Source of the DNA: Thioclava sp. GXIMD4216
GTDB lineage: Bacteria; Pseudomonadota; Alphaproteobacteria; Rhodobacterales; Rhodobacteraceae
Length of the DNA stretch: 64,000 bases
Direction of reading: 5' to 3'
NCBI RefSeq assembly: GCF_037949285.1
Contig: NZ_CP149926.1
Location: 2,521,501-2,585,500, forward strand
Part shown: positions 27,561 through 36,585 of the stretch, piece after piece
How positions within the stretch are numbered: the first letter of the stretch is position 1
Layout: every line of letters begins with the position of its first letter
Notes under the pieces: generated by a model
The model's database searches: none
The model's input: only the letters and a program-made list of their open reading frames with translations
Told to the model about the DNA's origin: nothing
Translations under genes and position numbers: made by a program

Positions 27561-29510
27561 TTACTCCGCAGGCGTATCGCCCGAGCGCTCCTGACGCTTG
27601 TCGCGAAGCTGGCGTGCCAAGCGGAGCTGTAGCGCATCCTCGGGCAGGCTGCGCGGAACATAATCGGGCACCGCCTTCAGGATCACCTCCAGCACAGCCG
27701 CCGTATCGCCCATATCCACCGCATCGCGCAAATCGCGCAGGGCGGCGGCCATTTCCAGCTCCGAGAGCATATCCTCGCGCACACGGATAATCTTGGGGTG
27801 GTCGGTGGTCTGCGCACCTTTGCGCACCATCAACTCCTCATGCAGCTTTTCGCCCGGACGCAGGCCGGTAAAGGTGATCTCGATATCGCCTTCGGGATTG
27901 TCCTCGCTGCGCACGCTGAACCCCGCCGCATTGATCAGCTTGCCCGCCAGATCGACAATCTTCATCGGACGGCCCATATCCAGCACATAGACCTCGCCCC
28001 CTTCGGCAAAGGCCCCCGCCGCCAGCACCAGACGGGCCGCCTCGGGGATGGTCATGAAATACCGTGTCATACGCGGGTCGGTCACCGTCACCGGCCCGCC
28101 CCGTGCGATCTGCTCCTTGAACAGCGGAATGACCGAGCCAGACGACCCCATCACATTGCCGAAGCGCACGATGGAATAGATCGTGCCCTGCGACCGTCCG
28201 GCCAGATCCTGCACCGTCAGCTCGGCAAACCGCTTGGATGCCCCCATCAGGTTGCTGGGCCGCACCGCCTTGTCGGTAGAGACCAGAACAAAACGCCGCA
28301 CCCCGCAATCGCGCGCGGCCCGTGCCAGCACCGCCGTCCCCAGCGCGTTATTCGAGATCCCGACCCGCGCATTGCCTTCCACCAGCGGCACATGCTTGTA
28401 GGCGGCGGCATGCAGCACGACCTCCACCCCATAGCGCGACAGCGTCTCGGTCACATGCACGGAATCACAGACGGACCCCAGCACCGGCACGATCTCGCAG
28501 CCGATCGCCTCGCCCAGAACCCGCATCTCGGCCTCGGCCAGATAAAGCGCGTATTCCGATAGCTCGAACAGCACCAGCTTGGCAGGGCGGCTGGTCATCA
28601 CCTGACGGCAGAGTTCGATCCCGATCGACCCGCCCGCGCCGGAAATCATCACCGTGCGCCCCCGATAGGCGGTATGGCTGTTGCTGATCTTCTTTTCCAG
28701 ATTCTCGCGCGGCAAAAGCGCCGCCGTCCCGGCGGGCATCAGCTTGTTCAGAAGGTTGGTCTCGCCACTCAGACGGGCGAATGCCGGCAGGGTCTCGACA
28801 TCAACCCCGAACCGCGCCAGACGCTTGGAGATAAAGGTCTGCTTCTGCACCGACACCGACGGCATCGCCAGAATGACCTTGTTGATCTTGTAACGGTCCA
28901 GCACGCGGTCGGCATGCACCCCCGAAAAGATCGGCACACCATTGAGGTTCATCCCGTCCAGCGTGCCATTATCGTCAAGAAACGCATAGACCATCATGCC
29001 GGGACGGTTGCGCAGCTCATGCGCAAGCGCCATGCCGGTGCGCCCGGCCCCGTAGATGGCGATGCGACTGACCACATTGGATTGGCGGTAGATCTGCACC
29101 AGCAGATAATACAGCCCCTGCCGCATCCCCAGCGTGCCGATAAAATGGGTGATGGCAAAGAGGATATGCAGCCGCAACCCGCTATCGGCATGGGAAATCA
29201 GCGACAGCAGATAGGAACTGACCCCGAGTGCGGCAGAAATGGCGAGGCTGCGCAGCACCGCCTCGCCGTCATAATCCTTGAGCTTGCGGTTGAACATGCC
29301 CAGCACAGAACCAAGCCCCACACTGACCATCAGCAGGAAAGGCAGATAGATCAGCGTCAGCTTGAAAGTCACGGCCGCCTGATCGACACCAAAGCGCAGC
29401 AGCAGCGCGACCCAGAAGGTCAGCGGGACCATCAGCAGATCGATCACTGCCAGAATGCAGAATTTAGTCTTTTGATCCAGCGCCACGAGGCGCCGAGTGA
29501 AAGAAGCCAT
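27561..29510 (-). CDS. membrane NDP-sugar 4,6-dehydratase (WbpM/CapD-like)
   Basis: A 649-residue inner-membrane enzyme. Four N-terminal helices (about 15-135) are followed by a first Rossmann-like domain (IYGAGRTGMALAHEL). The catalytic SDR domain starts at ISGAGGSIGIEL and contains STDKAVRPSNLMGASK, with methionine in place of the usual tyrosine as in WbpM/PglF-type enzymes. These convert UDP-GlcNAc to the 4-keto-6-deoxy sugar for surface glycans. It is the last gene of a minus-strand run with the sugar transferase and an epimerase. Confidence 0.88.
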   Translation of the reverse strand: MASFTRRLVALDQKTKFCILAVIDLLMVPLTFWVALLLRFGVDQAAVTFKLTLIYLPFLLMVSVGLGSVLGMFNRKLKDYDGEAVLRSLAISAALGVSSYLLSLISHADSGLRLHILFAITHFIGTLGMRQGLYYLLVQIYRQSNVVSRIAIYGAGRTGMALAHELRNRPGMMVYAFLDDNGTLDGMNLNGVPIFSGVHADRVLDRYKINKVILAMPSVSVQKQTFISKRLARFGVDVETLPAFARLSGETNLLNKLMPAGTAALLPRENLEKKISNSHTAYRGRTVMISGAGGSIGIELCRQVMTSRPAKLVLFELSEYALYLAEAEMRVLGEAIGCEIVPVLGSVCDSVHVTETLSRYGVEVVLHAAAYKHVPLVEGNARVGISNNALGTAVLARAARDCGVRRFVLVSTDKAVRPSNLMGASKRFAELTVQDLAGRSQGTIYSIVRFGNVMGSSGSVIPLFKEQIARGGPVTVTDPRMTRYFMTIPEAARLVLAAGAFAEGGEVYVLDMGRPMKIVDLAGKLINAAGFSVRSEDNPEGDIEITFTGLRPGEKLHEELMVRKGAQTTDHPKIIRVREDMLSELEMAAALRDLRDAVDMGDTAAVLEVILKAVPDYVPRSLPEDALQLRLARQLRDKRQERSGDTPAE

Positions 29511-29586
29511 GCTTGTCTCAGGGTCGCTTTGTGGTAATTTCTACCAATAGCCCTGCCTTTGCACAACAATGTAAGACACGCAGAGG

Positions 29587-30192
29587 TTAGCTCAACACTT
29601 TTTTGATGGTGTCCCATACCAGTTTTGCATCAAAACAGACAGATTGATGGCGCTGATACATCAGATCGAGCCTGGCTTTGGCCGGAATGCAGGTCTCGCA
29701 ATAGACACGGTCGGTCTGTTCCGGCGTATCACATTGCGCCAGCAGCCATTCTTCGTGACGATGATAATAGAGCGAGGCCAGCCCCGTCGCACCGGGGCGC
29801 GATTTGAGAACCTCGCCATAGAGTTCGGGGAACCGCTCCACATATTCCCGCAAGGGCGCACGTGGCCCGACGAAACTGAGATCGCCCTTCAGGATATTCC
29901 ACAGTTGCGGCAACTCGTCGCCACGGGTCTTGCGCAGGATACGCCCGATGCGCGTCACCCGCGCCGCCTTGTTCCCGCCCGAGACCCCGCTATCGGCGGC
30001 GACCACGCTCATGGTGCGGAATTTCCACAGCCGGAAACTCTGCGTGGGAGTTTTCATCCGCTCGGCAACGTAGAAATAGGGGCGCCCCTCGGTGAAAGCC
30101 AGCGTCACCAGCACCACAAGGATCAGGGTCAGCAGGATGGGTGCCAGACACAGCGCCAGCCCCAGATCGAAAAGACGTTTGCCAAAGGTCAT
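29587..30192 (-). CDS. undecaprenyl-phosphate sugar phosphotransferase (short form)
   Basis: A 201-residue initiating transferase of the PglC/WcaJ bacterial sugar transferase family. One N-terminal hydrophobic hairpin ([20 protein letters not shown]) precedes the catalytic core with WKFRTM and [22 protein letters not shown]. The short form lacks the extra helices of WbaP-type enzymes. It loads the first sugar-phosphate on the lipid carrier. Its ATG overlaps the stop of the epimerase gene by four bases. Confidence 0.9.
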   Translation of the reverse strand: MTFGKRLFDLGLALCLAPILLTLILVVLVTLAFTEGRPYFYVAERMKTPTQSFRLWKFRTMSVVAADSGVSGGNKAARVTRIGRILRKTRGDELPQLWNILKGDLSFVGPRAPLREYVERFPELYGEVLKSRPGATGLASLYYHRHEEWLLAQCDTPEQTDRVYCETCIPAKARLDLMYQRHQSVCFDAKLVWDTIKKVLS

Positions 30193-31130
30193 GACAGTTC
30201 TCCGCGCAGTTGGATCACCTCGCCCACCAGACGGTCGGCACGCACGGGCCGCTCGGGGACCAGCCCCAAAGCCAGAGCCCGCGACACATCCAGCTCGACC
30301 CGCGCGATCGCCGTGTCGGGGGCCGGACGGGTCTGATAGGAAATCCCGGCTGCGGCCAGCAGGGCCGCCATATCGACCACGCCCGCCTCGGCCAGATTGA
30401 TCACCTGCGGCACGGAGGCCCCTGCCGCCATGAAACGCGCCAGCCGCAAAATGGCCTGCGCCAGCGTCACGGGGCCGATATAGCTGCGCAAAGGCCCGTG
30501 CAGGGCCTCCCCTTCTGCGAAGACATCCAGCACCCGACCGCCTTCCGGCGCGGCATGCCCCAACAGCGCGTCCGCCCCTGCAACATTGCCGATACGCAGG
30601 CAACAGCAGGCCGGATAGTCCTGCGCCATCCGTTCCATCGCCTGCTTGGCGCGCCCGTATTCCGAGATCGGAGCCAGTGGCGCGGCCTCCGGAAAAGGCC
30701 GTCCGGCCAGCGGCGCCTCGGTGGACGGGCGCCCATAGACCGAAGCCGACGAGGCCAGAATGACAGGCTTGCCCGCCTGTTGGGCCGCCGCACAAAAAGC
30801 CTGCGCCAAGGTGACATTCAGCGCCATATCCTCGGCAGATCCTGCCGTCACACCGGCCAGCCCCAGCACCACATCGGCAGCCCCGACCGCCCGTTGCAGG
30901 GCGTCCGGCTCGGCCAGCGGGTCAAAGACCACATCGCCGCCCCGCCCTTCACGACGGGCCTGCACCACCAGCTCGACCGCCGCAGCCTGCCCGAATTCCG
31001 TCCGCCGCCAGACCGGAACCAGCACCCGACCCAGTCGGCCTGTCGCACCGATGGCCAAAAGCCGGAGCGGGCGTTGAGAAAGCGGGGCTCGTGTCAGTGC
31101 CAACTTGTAAATCCCTTTCAGAAAGGCCAT
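30189..31130 (-). CDS. NAD-dependent epimerase/dehydratase
   Basis: A 313-residue extended short-chain dehydrogenase. The nucleotide-binding glycine motif IGATGRLGRVL is at about 27-37, and the active-site pattern appears as SSASVYGRP followed by EYGRAKQAME (YxxxK). It likely makes the 4-hydroxy sugar, for example from the 4-keto product of the downstream dehydratase, for the glycan repeat. It is the first gene of the three-gene minus-strand unit, divergent from the export lipoprotein. Confidence 0.85.
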   Translation of the reverse strand: MAFLKGIYKLALTRAPLSQRPLRLLAIGATGRLGRVLVPVWRRTEFGQAAAVELVVQARREGRGGDVVFDPLAEPDALQRAVGAADVVLGLAGVTAGSAEDMALNVTLAQAFCAAAQQAGKPVILASSASVYGRPSTEAPLAGRPFPEAAPLAPISEYGRAKQAMERMAQDYPACCCLRIGNVAGADALLGHAAPEGGRVLDVFAEGEALHGPLRSYIGPVTLAQAILRLARFMAAGASVPQVINLAEAGVVDMAALLAAAGISYQTRPAPDTAIARVELDVSRALALGLVPERPVRADRLVGEVIQLRGELS

Positions 31131-31211
31131 TAAAGGCCATGCTCGCCTCTAGCGATTGAAGTCTGCCAAAGCCTTAGCATCCGCCAAGACGATGCGAAAC
31201 GGGGGAACTGT

Positions 31212-32324
31212 ATGAGTTCGAAAAGTCGTCGCGCTGTAATCATGGTTACAGCCCTCTTTGCCCTTGGTGCCTGCTCGCTCCCAAGAGGCGCTGCGATGCG
31301 TTCGGAAATCCTGAAGAACGAAGACAGCGCGAACGCGCAATTTGCCCATTATGCCATTGACCGCGCCCATCTGGCGCAGATCCAGAGCTGGCCTGCCGGT
31401 GCCCATGCGCTGCCGCCACGGGCATGGCTGCGCGGCGGTGCCAGCGCACAGGCCGGCACGTTGAGCGCGGGCGACATGGTCGGGCTGGCCGTCTGGGAAA
31501 ACGGCGACAACAAGCTGCTGACCTCGGAAGGCGCGCCTTCGGTGGCGCTTCAGGCCACACAGATCAATGATGACGGCACGCTCTTCGTCCCCTATGCCGG
31601 ACCGGTGCATGTGGCCGGCCTGTCCATCGAAACCGCGCGCCAGCGGGTGCAGGATGCGCTGACCGCCCTGCTGCCTGCCGCGCAGGTCCAGCTCTCGCGC
31701 CAGCCGGGGATGCGCAATACCGCCGATCTGGTCAGCGGCGTTGCCTCGCCCCGCTCGATCGACCTGTCCCAACGCCCGATGACCGTGCTGAGCGCGATCA
31801 CCGAAGGGGGCGGCGTATCGACCGCGCTGAAAAACCCGCAAGTGCGGCTGATGCGCGGCAAGACGGTCTACGAGATCTCGATGAAACGGCTGACGGATGA
31901 TCCGACGCTCGATACCGGCATCCGTCGCGGCGACAAGCTGATCATCACCGAAGATCCGCGCTACTTCCTGTCGCTCGGGGCGGCAGGCCGCGAGGAAATC
32001 GTGCCCTTCCCGCGCGACAAGGTGACAGCCCTCGAGGCCATCACCCTTGCAGGCGGGGTCAATGACAGCCGCGCCGACCCCAAGGGCATCCTGATCCTGC
32101 GCGAATATCCGTCAACGGCTGTCGGCCCCAATGGTCCGACCCATACGCGGGTGATCTTCTCGATCGATCTGACCACGACCGACGGCCTCTTCTCGGCGCA
32201 GAACTTCTATCTGCAGCCGCAAGATGTCGTGCTGGCCACCGAAAGCCCCGTCGTCAAGGCCCAGACGCTGTTCGGCCTGTTCAATACGACGGTCTCCTCG
32301 GCCTATCGCGTCTCGAACCTCTAA
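31212..32324 (+). CDS. polysaccharide export lipoprotein (Wza/OPX-like)
   Basis: A 370-residue outer-membrane polysaccharide export protein. The lipobox ALFALGAC places the lipidated cysteine near residue 21. The polysaccharide-export domain (AGTLSAGDMVGLAVWENG ... VPYAGPVHVAGLSIETAR) and SLBB-type repeats (MTVLSAITEGGGV, VTALEAITLAGGV) follow. It should form the outer-membrane exit channel for the glycan. It is divergent from the synthesis genes; no Wzc-like kinase is in the window. Confidence 0.88.
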   Translation: MSSKSRRAVIMVTALFALGACSLPRGAAMRSEILKNEDSANAQFAHYAIDRAHLAQIQSWPAGAHALPPRAWLRGGASAQAGTLSAGDMVGLAVWENGDNKLLTSEGAPSVALQATQINDDGTLFVPYAGPVHVAGLSIETARQRVQDALTALLPAAQVQLSRQPGMRNTADLVSGVASPRSIDLSQRPMTVLSAITEGGGVSTALKNPQVRLMRGKTVYEISMKRLTDDPTLDTGIRRGDKLIITEDPRYFLSLGAAGREEIVPFPRDKVTALEAITLAGGVNDSRADPKGILILREYPSTAVGPNGPTHTRVIFSIDLTTTDGLFSAQNFYLQPQDVVLATESPVVKAQTLFGLFNTTVSSAYRVSNL

Positions 32325-32342
32325 ACGCCCGCAAACCGTCCG

Positions 32343-32412
32343 GTCATGTATCGGTCTGGGGTATCTGTCTGGGGCCTCTGCCCCGGACAGAGGCGCAAGA
32401 CAGATACATGAC
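32343..32412. repeat. nested inverted and direct repeats downstream of the export gene
   Basis: The outer arms GTCATGTATC / GATACATGAC (32343-32352, 32403-32412) are perfect. Inside, TCTGTCtGGGGC / GCCCCgGACAGA (32364-32375, 32380-32391) forms a strong hairpin. A 13-bp direct repeat TATCGGTCTGGGG / TATCTGTCTGGGG overlaps the left arm. No T-run, so it may be a terminator of unusual form or a leader for ilvE. Confidence 0.5.
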
Positions 32413-32501
32413 GGATCGGCAGACAAATTTTACGCCCGCCCGCTCTGGACCTTTCCCGCGCGGGGTGATTGCTTGGGCCCGAAGTTTGGAGACATAGAGA
32501 C

Positions 32502-33368
32502 ATGGCATTCGGGAAGAATATCCGCACCTGGTTTGAAGGCGCATGGCAGGATGGCGACGCGATGGTGATGCGGGCCGCCGATCACGGTCTGTGGCAGGGG
32601 TCCAACGTCTTTGACGGCGCGCGGCTGTTTAACGGGCTGGTCCCCGATCTGGATGCGCATTGCGCCCGCCTGAACCGCTCGGCCGAGGCGCTGATGATCA
32701 CGCCCACGATGGATGCGGGCGAGATGGTCGACATCGTGCGCGAGGGGCTCAAGTCCTATGGGCGCAACACCGCCGTCTATATCCGCCCGATGTATTGGGC
32801 GGTGAACGGGTCCGAGCTGGGCGTCGCCCCCGCCCCCAATTCCACGGGCTTCGCGATCAGCCTCGAAGAAGTGCCGATGCCGGGCGAGGATGCCGCCACC
32901 ACGCTGACCACCACGCAATTCCGCCGCCCCGTGCTGGCCGATAACGTCTGCAATGCGAAAGCGGGCTGCCTCTATCCCAATAACGCGCGGATGCTGGTCG
33001 AGGCCCAGCGTAAGGGCTTTGGCAATGCGCTGGTGCAGGATGCGCTTGGCAATGTGGCCGAGACCGCTTCGGCCAATGTCTGGATGGTCAAGGACGGCGA
33101 ATTCTTCACCCCCGTCGCCAATGGCACCTTCCTTGCAGGGCTGACCCGCAAACGCCATATGAAGAACCTGCGCGAGGCGGGCTATACCGTGAATGAGGCC
33201 GTCCTCACGCTGGAGGATTTCCGTCGCGCCGATGAGGTCTTCCTGACCGGCAATTTCTCGAAGGTGCAATATGTGAAGGCCTTCGACGATGTGACCTATG
33301 ACTATGGCCCGCTGACCCGCAAGGCGCGCGAAATCTATATGGATTGGGCCACAAGCTGCCCGCTCTGA
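32502..33368 (+). CDS. ilvE: branched-chain amino acid aminotransferase
   Basis: A 288-residue fold-type IV PLP aminotransferase for the last step of Val, Leu and Ile synthesis. Family stretches are DHGLWQGSNVFDGARLF near the N-terminus, the PLP lysine probably in VCNAKAGCLYPNN, and EVFLTGNFSKVQ late. Homologues in this order start MAFGxNIRTWFEG, so the ATG at 32502 with GGAGA upstream is used. D-amino acid transaminases share the fold, so substrate is likely but not certain. Confidence 0.88.
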   Translation: MAFGKNIRTWFEGAWQDGDAMVMRAADHGLWQGSNVFDGARLFNGLVPDLDAHCARLNRSAEALMITPTMDAGEMVDIVREGLKSYGRNTAVYIRPMYWAVNGSELGVAPAPNSTGFAISLEEVPMPGEDAATTLTTTQFRRPVLADNVCNAKAGCLYPNNARMLVEAQRKGFGNALVQDALGNVAETASANVWMVKDGEFFTPVANGTFLAGLTRKRHMKNLREAGYTVNEAVLTLEDFRRADEVFLTGNFSKVQYVKAFDDVTYDYGPLTRKAREIYMDWATSCPL

Positions 33369-33466
33369 CACTGGCGGTTGCAAAGACAGGGCAGGCGGGC
33401 AATCATGCACCCGCCTGCTTTACCGGCCAAGCCCGAGAGCTTTCGGCCCAACCTTTCGGAGCCTTC

Positions 33467-33922
33467 ATGCGCAAATTCCTTGTCGTTCTTGATGACACCC
33501 GCGAATGCCTGAACGCGATGCGCTTCGCGGCCATGCGCGCCAGCCATACCGGCGGCGGCGTGACCATTATCTCGGTCATCCCCCCCGAGGAATACCAGCA
33601 CTGGATGGGCGTCGCAGAGCTGATGCGCGAGGAAGCCCGCGAACGGATCGAGGCCCATTTCGAGGTCTTCGCCAAATGGATGCGCGACCGTCAGGGGGTG
33701 AATCCCGAACTGGTGATCCGCGAGGGCGAGCCGGTGAAAGAGATCTTCAAGCTGGTCGAGGAAGATCCCGAGATCGGCGTGCTCGTGCTGGGCGCGGGGG
33801 CAGGCAAGGGCGGCCCCGGCCCGCTGGTGACGCAGATGGTCAAGAATTCGGGCTCCCTGCCCTTCCCGCTGACCATTGTTCCGGGCGATATGTCGAAAGA
33901 GAAGCTCGAACAGATTACCTGA
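33467..33922 (+). CDS. universal stress protein (UspA family)
   Basis: 151 residues from the ATG at 33467 (protein MRKFLVVLDDTREC); the frame extends back into ilvE without coding character. The Usp fold is clear, with the nucleotide-loop stretch VLGAGAGKGGPGPLVTQM near residues 110-130, so it probably binds ATP. Such proteins act in stress survival; the partner is unknown. It is followed 15 bases later by the lipoprotein gene. Confidence 0.85.
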   Translation: MRKFLVVLDDTRECLNAMRFAAMRASHTGGGVTIISVIPPEEYQHWMGVAELMREEARERIEAHFEVFAKWMRDRQGVNPELVIREGEPVKEIFKLVEEDPEIGVLVLGAGAGKGGPGPLVTQMVKNSGSLPFPLTIVPGDMSKEKLEQIT

Positions 33923-33937
33923 ACCGTAAAGATTCAT

Positions 33938-34372
33938 ATGAAACATTTTACAACCGCGCTGGCCCTCGGGCTAACGGTTCTGGCTGCGGGTTGCAGCACT
34001 GTCGAGTTGCCGCCCGAAGGCACGCCTTATTTCGAGATGTCGGTCGCCGGAGACAACCTCTACCCGCTGCAGCGCACCACCTATTATGAACACGGCAGCG
34101 TCGTCTATTCCGAGGCCAAGCACAGCTACAACAACAATCGCGGCGCGCTGAGGTCGCATCAGGAGCCCGGGCTCTATGCGCGGATGATGCAGGCATGGAA
34201 ACATCCCACGCCGGCAGATCGCGCCAATGCCCCCGCACAGCTGTCTCTGGAAGAGCTGATGTCCTGCGCCCATTGCCCGATCTACAGTTTCACGTGGTTT
34301 GACGGGCAAACCGGCCAAAGCGTGCCGGCTTATGCTTTCACGCCCGCGCTCACCCGAAGCGTTATGGAATAA
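33938..34372 (+). CDS. small lipoprotein of unknown function
   Basis: A 144-residue protein with a lipoprotein signal (LTVLAAGCS, cysteine at about residue 19). The mature part contains a CAHC pair (LMSCAHCPIYSFTWF), which could bind metal or form a disulfide. No family recognised. It is closely spaced after the stress protein gene, so co-transcription is likely. Confidence 0.65.
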   Translation: MKHFTTALALGLTVLAAGCSTVELPPEGTPYFEMSVAGDNLYPLQRTTYYEHGSVVYSEAKHSYNNNRGALRSHQEPGLYARMMQAWKHPTPADRANAPAQLSLEELMSCAHCPIYSFTWFDGQTGQSVPAYAFTPALTRSVME

Positions 34373-34378
34373 CCGCCG

Positions 34379-34804
34379 ATGAAGGCGAACGCGCTGTTCT
34401 TCGCAGCGGCGCTATCGGCCTGCGCACATGCGGCGATGGCCATTGTCCCTTCGAGCCATTGTCCCTTCGAGATTGACATTCTTGCCTCGCCCGAGGCGGA
34501 GATAGCACCCGAAGCCTCTCCCTGCCCGAAGCTCTATCAGCAGCTGAAGGAGGCCCTGCCGGACCTCGGGCAGACACCGCAGCCGTCGCGCCCCGATGAT
34601 TATGGCGTCATAAGCGACGACGACCGGTTTGACGGGCGGCAGAAGCCCCTCTGCCCGAAGGGTTCATCCGCGCATATAGCCCCGCAGATTAGAACCGTTC
34701 TAAACATTGACATTTGGCCGATCAGGGCGCATATCAGGTGCCCAAGCGAAGGAGCACGCCCATGTTCATCCAGACCGAGACGACACCGAACCCCGCAACC
34801 CTGA
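34379..34804 (+). CDS. doubtful exported ORF overlapping the nfuA control region
   Basis: Six bases after the lipoprotein stop, an ATG opens a frame with a plausible Sec signal (ALFFAAALSACAHAAMA) and several cysteines. Its 3' part, however, runs through the ICE box, the promoter and the first 43 bases of nfuA, and that end is basic and unlike protein. The real product may be a shorter exported peptide extended by mutation of its stop, or the frame may be chance. Confidence 0.3.
   Translation: MKANALFFAAALSACAHAAMAIVPSSHCPFEIDILASPEAEIAPEASPCPKLYQQLKEALPDLGQTPQPSRPDDYGVISDDDRFDGRQKPLCPKGSSAHIAPQIRTVLNIDIWPIRAHIRCPSEGARPCSSRPRRHRTPQP
34688..34704. promoter_or_regulatory. ICE-type (Irr) operator upstream of nfuA
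   Basis: ATTAGAACCGTTCTAAA matches the alphaproteobacterial iron control element, of the form TTTAGAA-N3-TTCTAAA bound by Irr, at all but the first base. It sits just before the -35 box of nfuA, a position that allows activation or repression. Confidence 0.75.
34707..34735 (+). promoter_or_regulatory. promoter of nfuA
   Basis: TTGACA at 34707-34712, a 17-base spacer and CATATC at 34730-34735, 26 bases before the nfuA ATG. The -35 is perfect and the -10 is weak, as is usual for regulated promoters. Confidence 0.6.
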
Positions 34805-35331
34805 AATTCCTGCCCGGCCAGACCGTGCTGGAGATGGGAACGGCGGATTTCCCCTCAGCCGAGGCGGCGGCGAAATCGCCTCTGGCAAAGCGCATTTTCA
34901 TGGTTTCCGGTGTGACCGGCGTCTTCTTCGGGTCGGATTTCGTCACCGTCACCAAAGATGATGCGACCGATTGGGATCATGCAAAACCCGCGATCCTTGG
35001 CTCGATCATGGAGCATTTCCAATCCGGCGCGCCGGTGATGGAGGGCGAAGGCGCCTCTTCGGGCGGCCATGCCGAACATACGGGCGATGCCGAAGACGGG
35101 GCGATTGTCGCGCAGATCAAGGACCTGCTGGACACCCGCGTGCGTCCGGCTGTGGCGCAGGATGGCGGCGACATCACCTTCCACGGCTTTGAGCGCGGTG
35201 TGGTCTATCTGCATATGCAGGGTGCCTGCGCGGGCTGCCCCTCCTCGACGCTGACCCTGAAGATGGGCATCGAGAATCTGCTGCGCCATTACATCCCCGA
35301 AGTGACCGAGGTCCGCCCCGTTGCCGGCTGA
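34762..35331 (+). CDS. nfuA: NifU/NfuA-type Fe-S cluster carrier
   Basis: A 189-residue protein. The N-terminal Nfu domain (MFIQTETTPNPATLKFLPG) is followed by an acidic linker and a C-terminal NifU-like domain with the cluster-binding CAGCPSSTLTLK (CXXC). It takes Fe-S clusters from the SUF or ISC scaffold to target enzymes. The ATG at 34762 has aaggag upstream. The ICE box fits with iron control. tsaB overlaps its end by 11 bases. Confidence 0.93.
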   Translation: MFIQTETTPNPATLKFLPGQTVLEMGTADFPSAEAAAKSPLAKRIFMVSGVTGVFFGSDFVTVTKDDATDWDHAKPAILGSIMEHFQSGAPVMEGEGASSGGHAEHTGDAEDGAIVAQIKDLLDTRVRPAVAQDGGDITFHGFERGVVYLHMQGACAGCPSSTLTLKMGIENLLRHYIPEVTEVRPVAG

Positions 35332-35998
35332 GCCTTTGATCCTGTCTTTCGACACATCGGCCGCGCATTGCGCGGCCGCTTTGCTGCGCGGCGACACCCT
35401 ATTGGGCGCGCGCATCGAAGAGATGTCGCGCGGTCAGGCCGAACGCCTGATGCCAATCCTCGAAGAACTGCTGGCAGATCACGGCGCAAGCTGGGCCGAT
35501 CTGGACGCCTTGGGCGTTGGCATCGGTCCGGGAAATTTCACCGGCATCCGCATTTCGGTCTCGGCGGCGCGCGGGCTGGCTCTGGCGCGCAAGATCCCTG
35601 CGATCGGCGTGTCGAATTTCGAGATCCTGCGCGAAGGCCAGACGCCGCTGCGCGAGCTGGTTTCGGTCGCGGCCCCGCGCGATCAGGCCTATCTGCAACT
35701 CTTCGATCAGGGCGCGCCTGCGGCCAAACCCGTGCATTTCGATCCGGCCAACCCCGACACCGGCCTCGCCGTACTGGGGGCCCAACGGGTGCTCGGTGCG
35801 CATGCCGAAAAGATTGCGGCCCTTCTGGGGATTGCGCAGGCACAGCCCTGCGAGATGGCGCAGATACCGGAACGTATCGCCCGTATTGCGGCGCGCAAAC
35901 TGGCCACCCTGCCCGAGCATGAGCGCCCCGCGCCCCTGTATATCCGCGCCGCCGATGCCGCACCGCCTTCGGATGCGCCGCCCAAGATCCTCGATTAA
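35321..35998 (+). CDS. tsaB: tRNA threonylcarbamoyladenosine protein TsaB
   Basis: A 225-residue ASKHA-fold partner of TsaD in making t6A37 of tRNA. The N-terminal phosphate loop ILSFDTSAAHCAAAL and the diagnostic GVGIGPGNFTGIRISVSAARGLAL are present. No ATG fits; the TTG at 35321, inside the end of nfuA, gives the expected start and suggests coupled translation. It is followed by rimI, a common pairing. Confidence 0.92.
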   Translation: MPAEPLILSFDTSAAHCAAALLRGDTLLGARIEEMSRGQAERLMPILEELLADHGASWADLDALGVGIGPGNFTGIRISVSAARGLALARKIPAIGVSNFEILREGQTPLRELVSVAAPRDQAYLQLFDQGAPAAKPVHFDPANPDTGLAVLGAQRVLGAHAEKIAALLGIAQAQPCEMAQIPERIARIAARKLATLPEHERPAPLYIRAADAAPPSDAPPKILD

Positions 35999-36009
35999 GG
36001 TAGCCCCAG

Positions 36010-36435
36010 ATGACGCCCGCCCAGATGGCCGCGATCCATAAACAATGTTTCACGACCCCGCGCCCGTGGCGGGCGGAAGAATTCGCCGAGACGCTGGCCA
36101 AAAAATTCTATTTTCTCCTGCATGAAGAGCAGGGCTTCCTGATTGGCCGTGTGATCGCAGGCGAGGCAGAGCTGACCACCATTGCGGTGGCGCCCGCGGC
36201 GCGCAGACAGGGCATTGCCCGCCGCCTGATGGCGCGCTTCGATACCGAGATGGTGGCGCGCAAGGCCGAGATCGCCCATCTGGAAGTCGCGCTGGACAAT
36301 CACGCCGCCCATGCGCTCTATCTGGCAAGCGGTTGGCAAGACAGCTGTATCCGCGACAATTACTACCGCCATCCCGATGGTCACCGTAGCGATGCCGTGC
36401 TGATGATGCGCGACTACGGACCGGATATTTTCTGA
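36010..36435 (+). CDS. rimI: ribosomal-protein-alanine N-acetyltransferase RimI
   Basis: A 141-residue GNAT enzyme. The acetyl-CoA loop VAPAARRQGIARRLM is at about 60-74, and the ALDNHAAHALYLASGWQ stretch (family LEVR..N..A...Y...GF pattern) follows. It acetylates the N-terminus of ribosomal protein S18 in E. coli. It sits 11 bases after tsaB, as in many bacteria. Other GNAT targets cannot be excluded from sequence. Confidence 0.88.
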   Translation: MTPAQMAAIHKQCFTTPRPWRAEEFAETLAKKFYFLLHEEQGFLIGRVIAGEAELTTIAVAPAARRQGIARRLMARFDTEMVARKAEIAHLEVALDNHAAHALYLASGWQDSCIRDNYYRHPDGHRSDAVLMMRDYGPDIF

Positions 36436-36521
36436 CCAAACATTCGAAAAATGCCATAGCGACCCTTATCGGCGGGAAATCCTGCTTGACGGCTCCAATC
36501 GAGTCCGGTCTGAATTGATCA

Positions 36522-36585
36522 CGGGAGCGGGTGGTTTCCACCCCTTTCCCGGCCCTTAGGGGCCGGTCAGACATTTGACCGGGAG
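36522..36585 (+). promoter_or_regulatory. leader with competing hairpins before the nucleoside transporter
   Basis: Hairpin 1: CGGGA-gc-GGGTGG-ttt-CCACCC-ctt-TCCCG (36522-36551). Hairpin 2: CCGGCCC-ttag-GGGCCGG (36549-36566). Hairpin 3: CCGGTCA-gacatt-TGACCGG (36563-36582), whose right arm runs into the GGGAG ribosome site. Hairpins 2 and 3 share bases 36563-36566, and hairpins 1 and 2 share 36549-36551, so they exclude one another. This is the layout of a translation switch, but no known aptamer is recognised. Confidence 0.5.
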
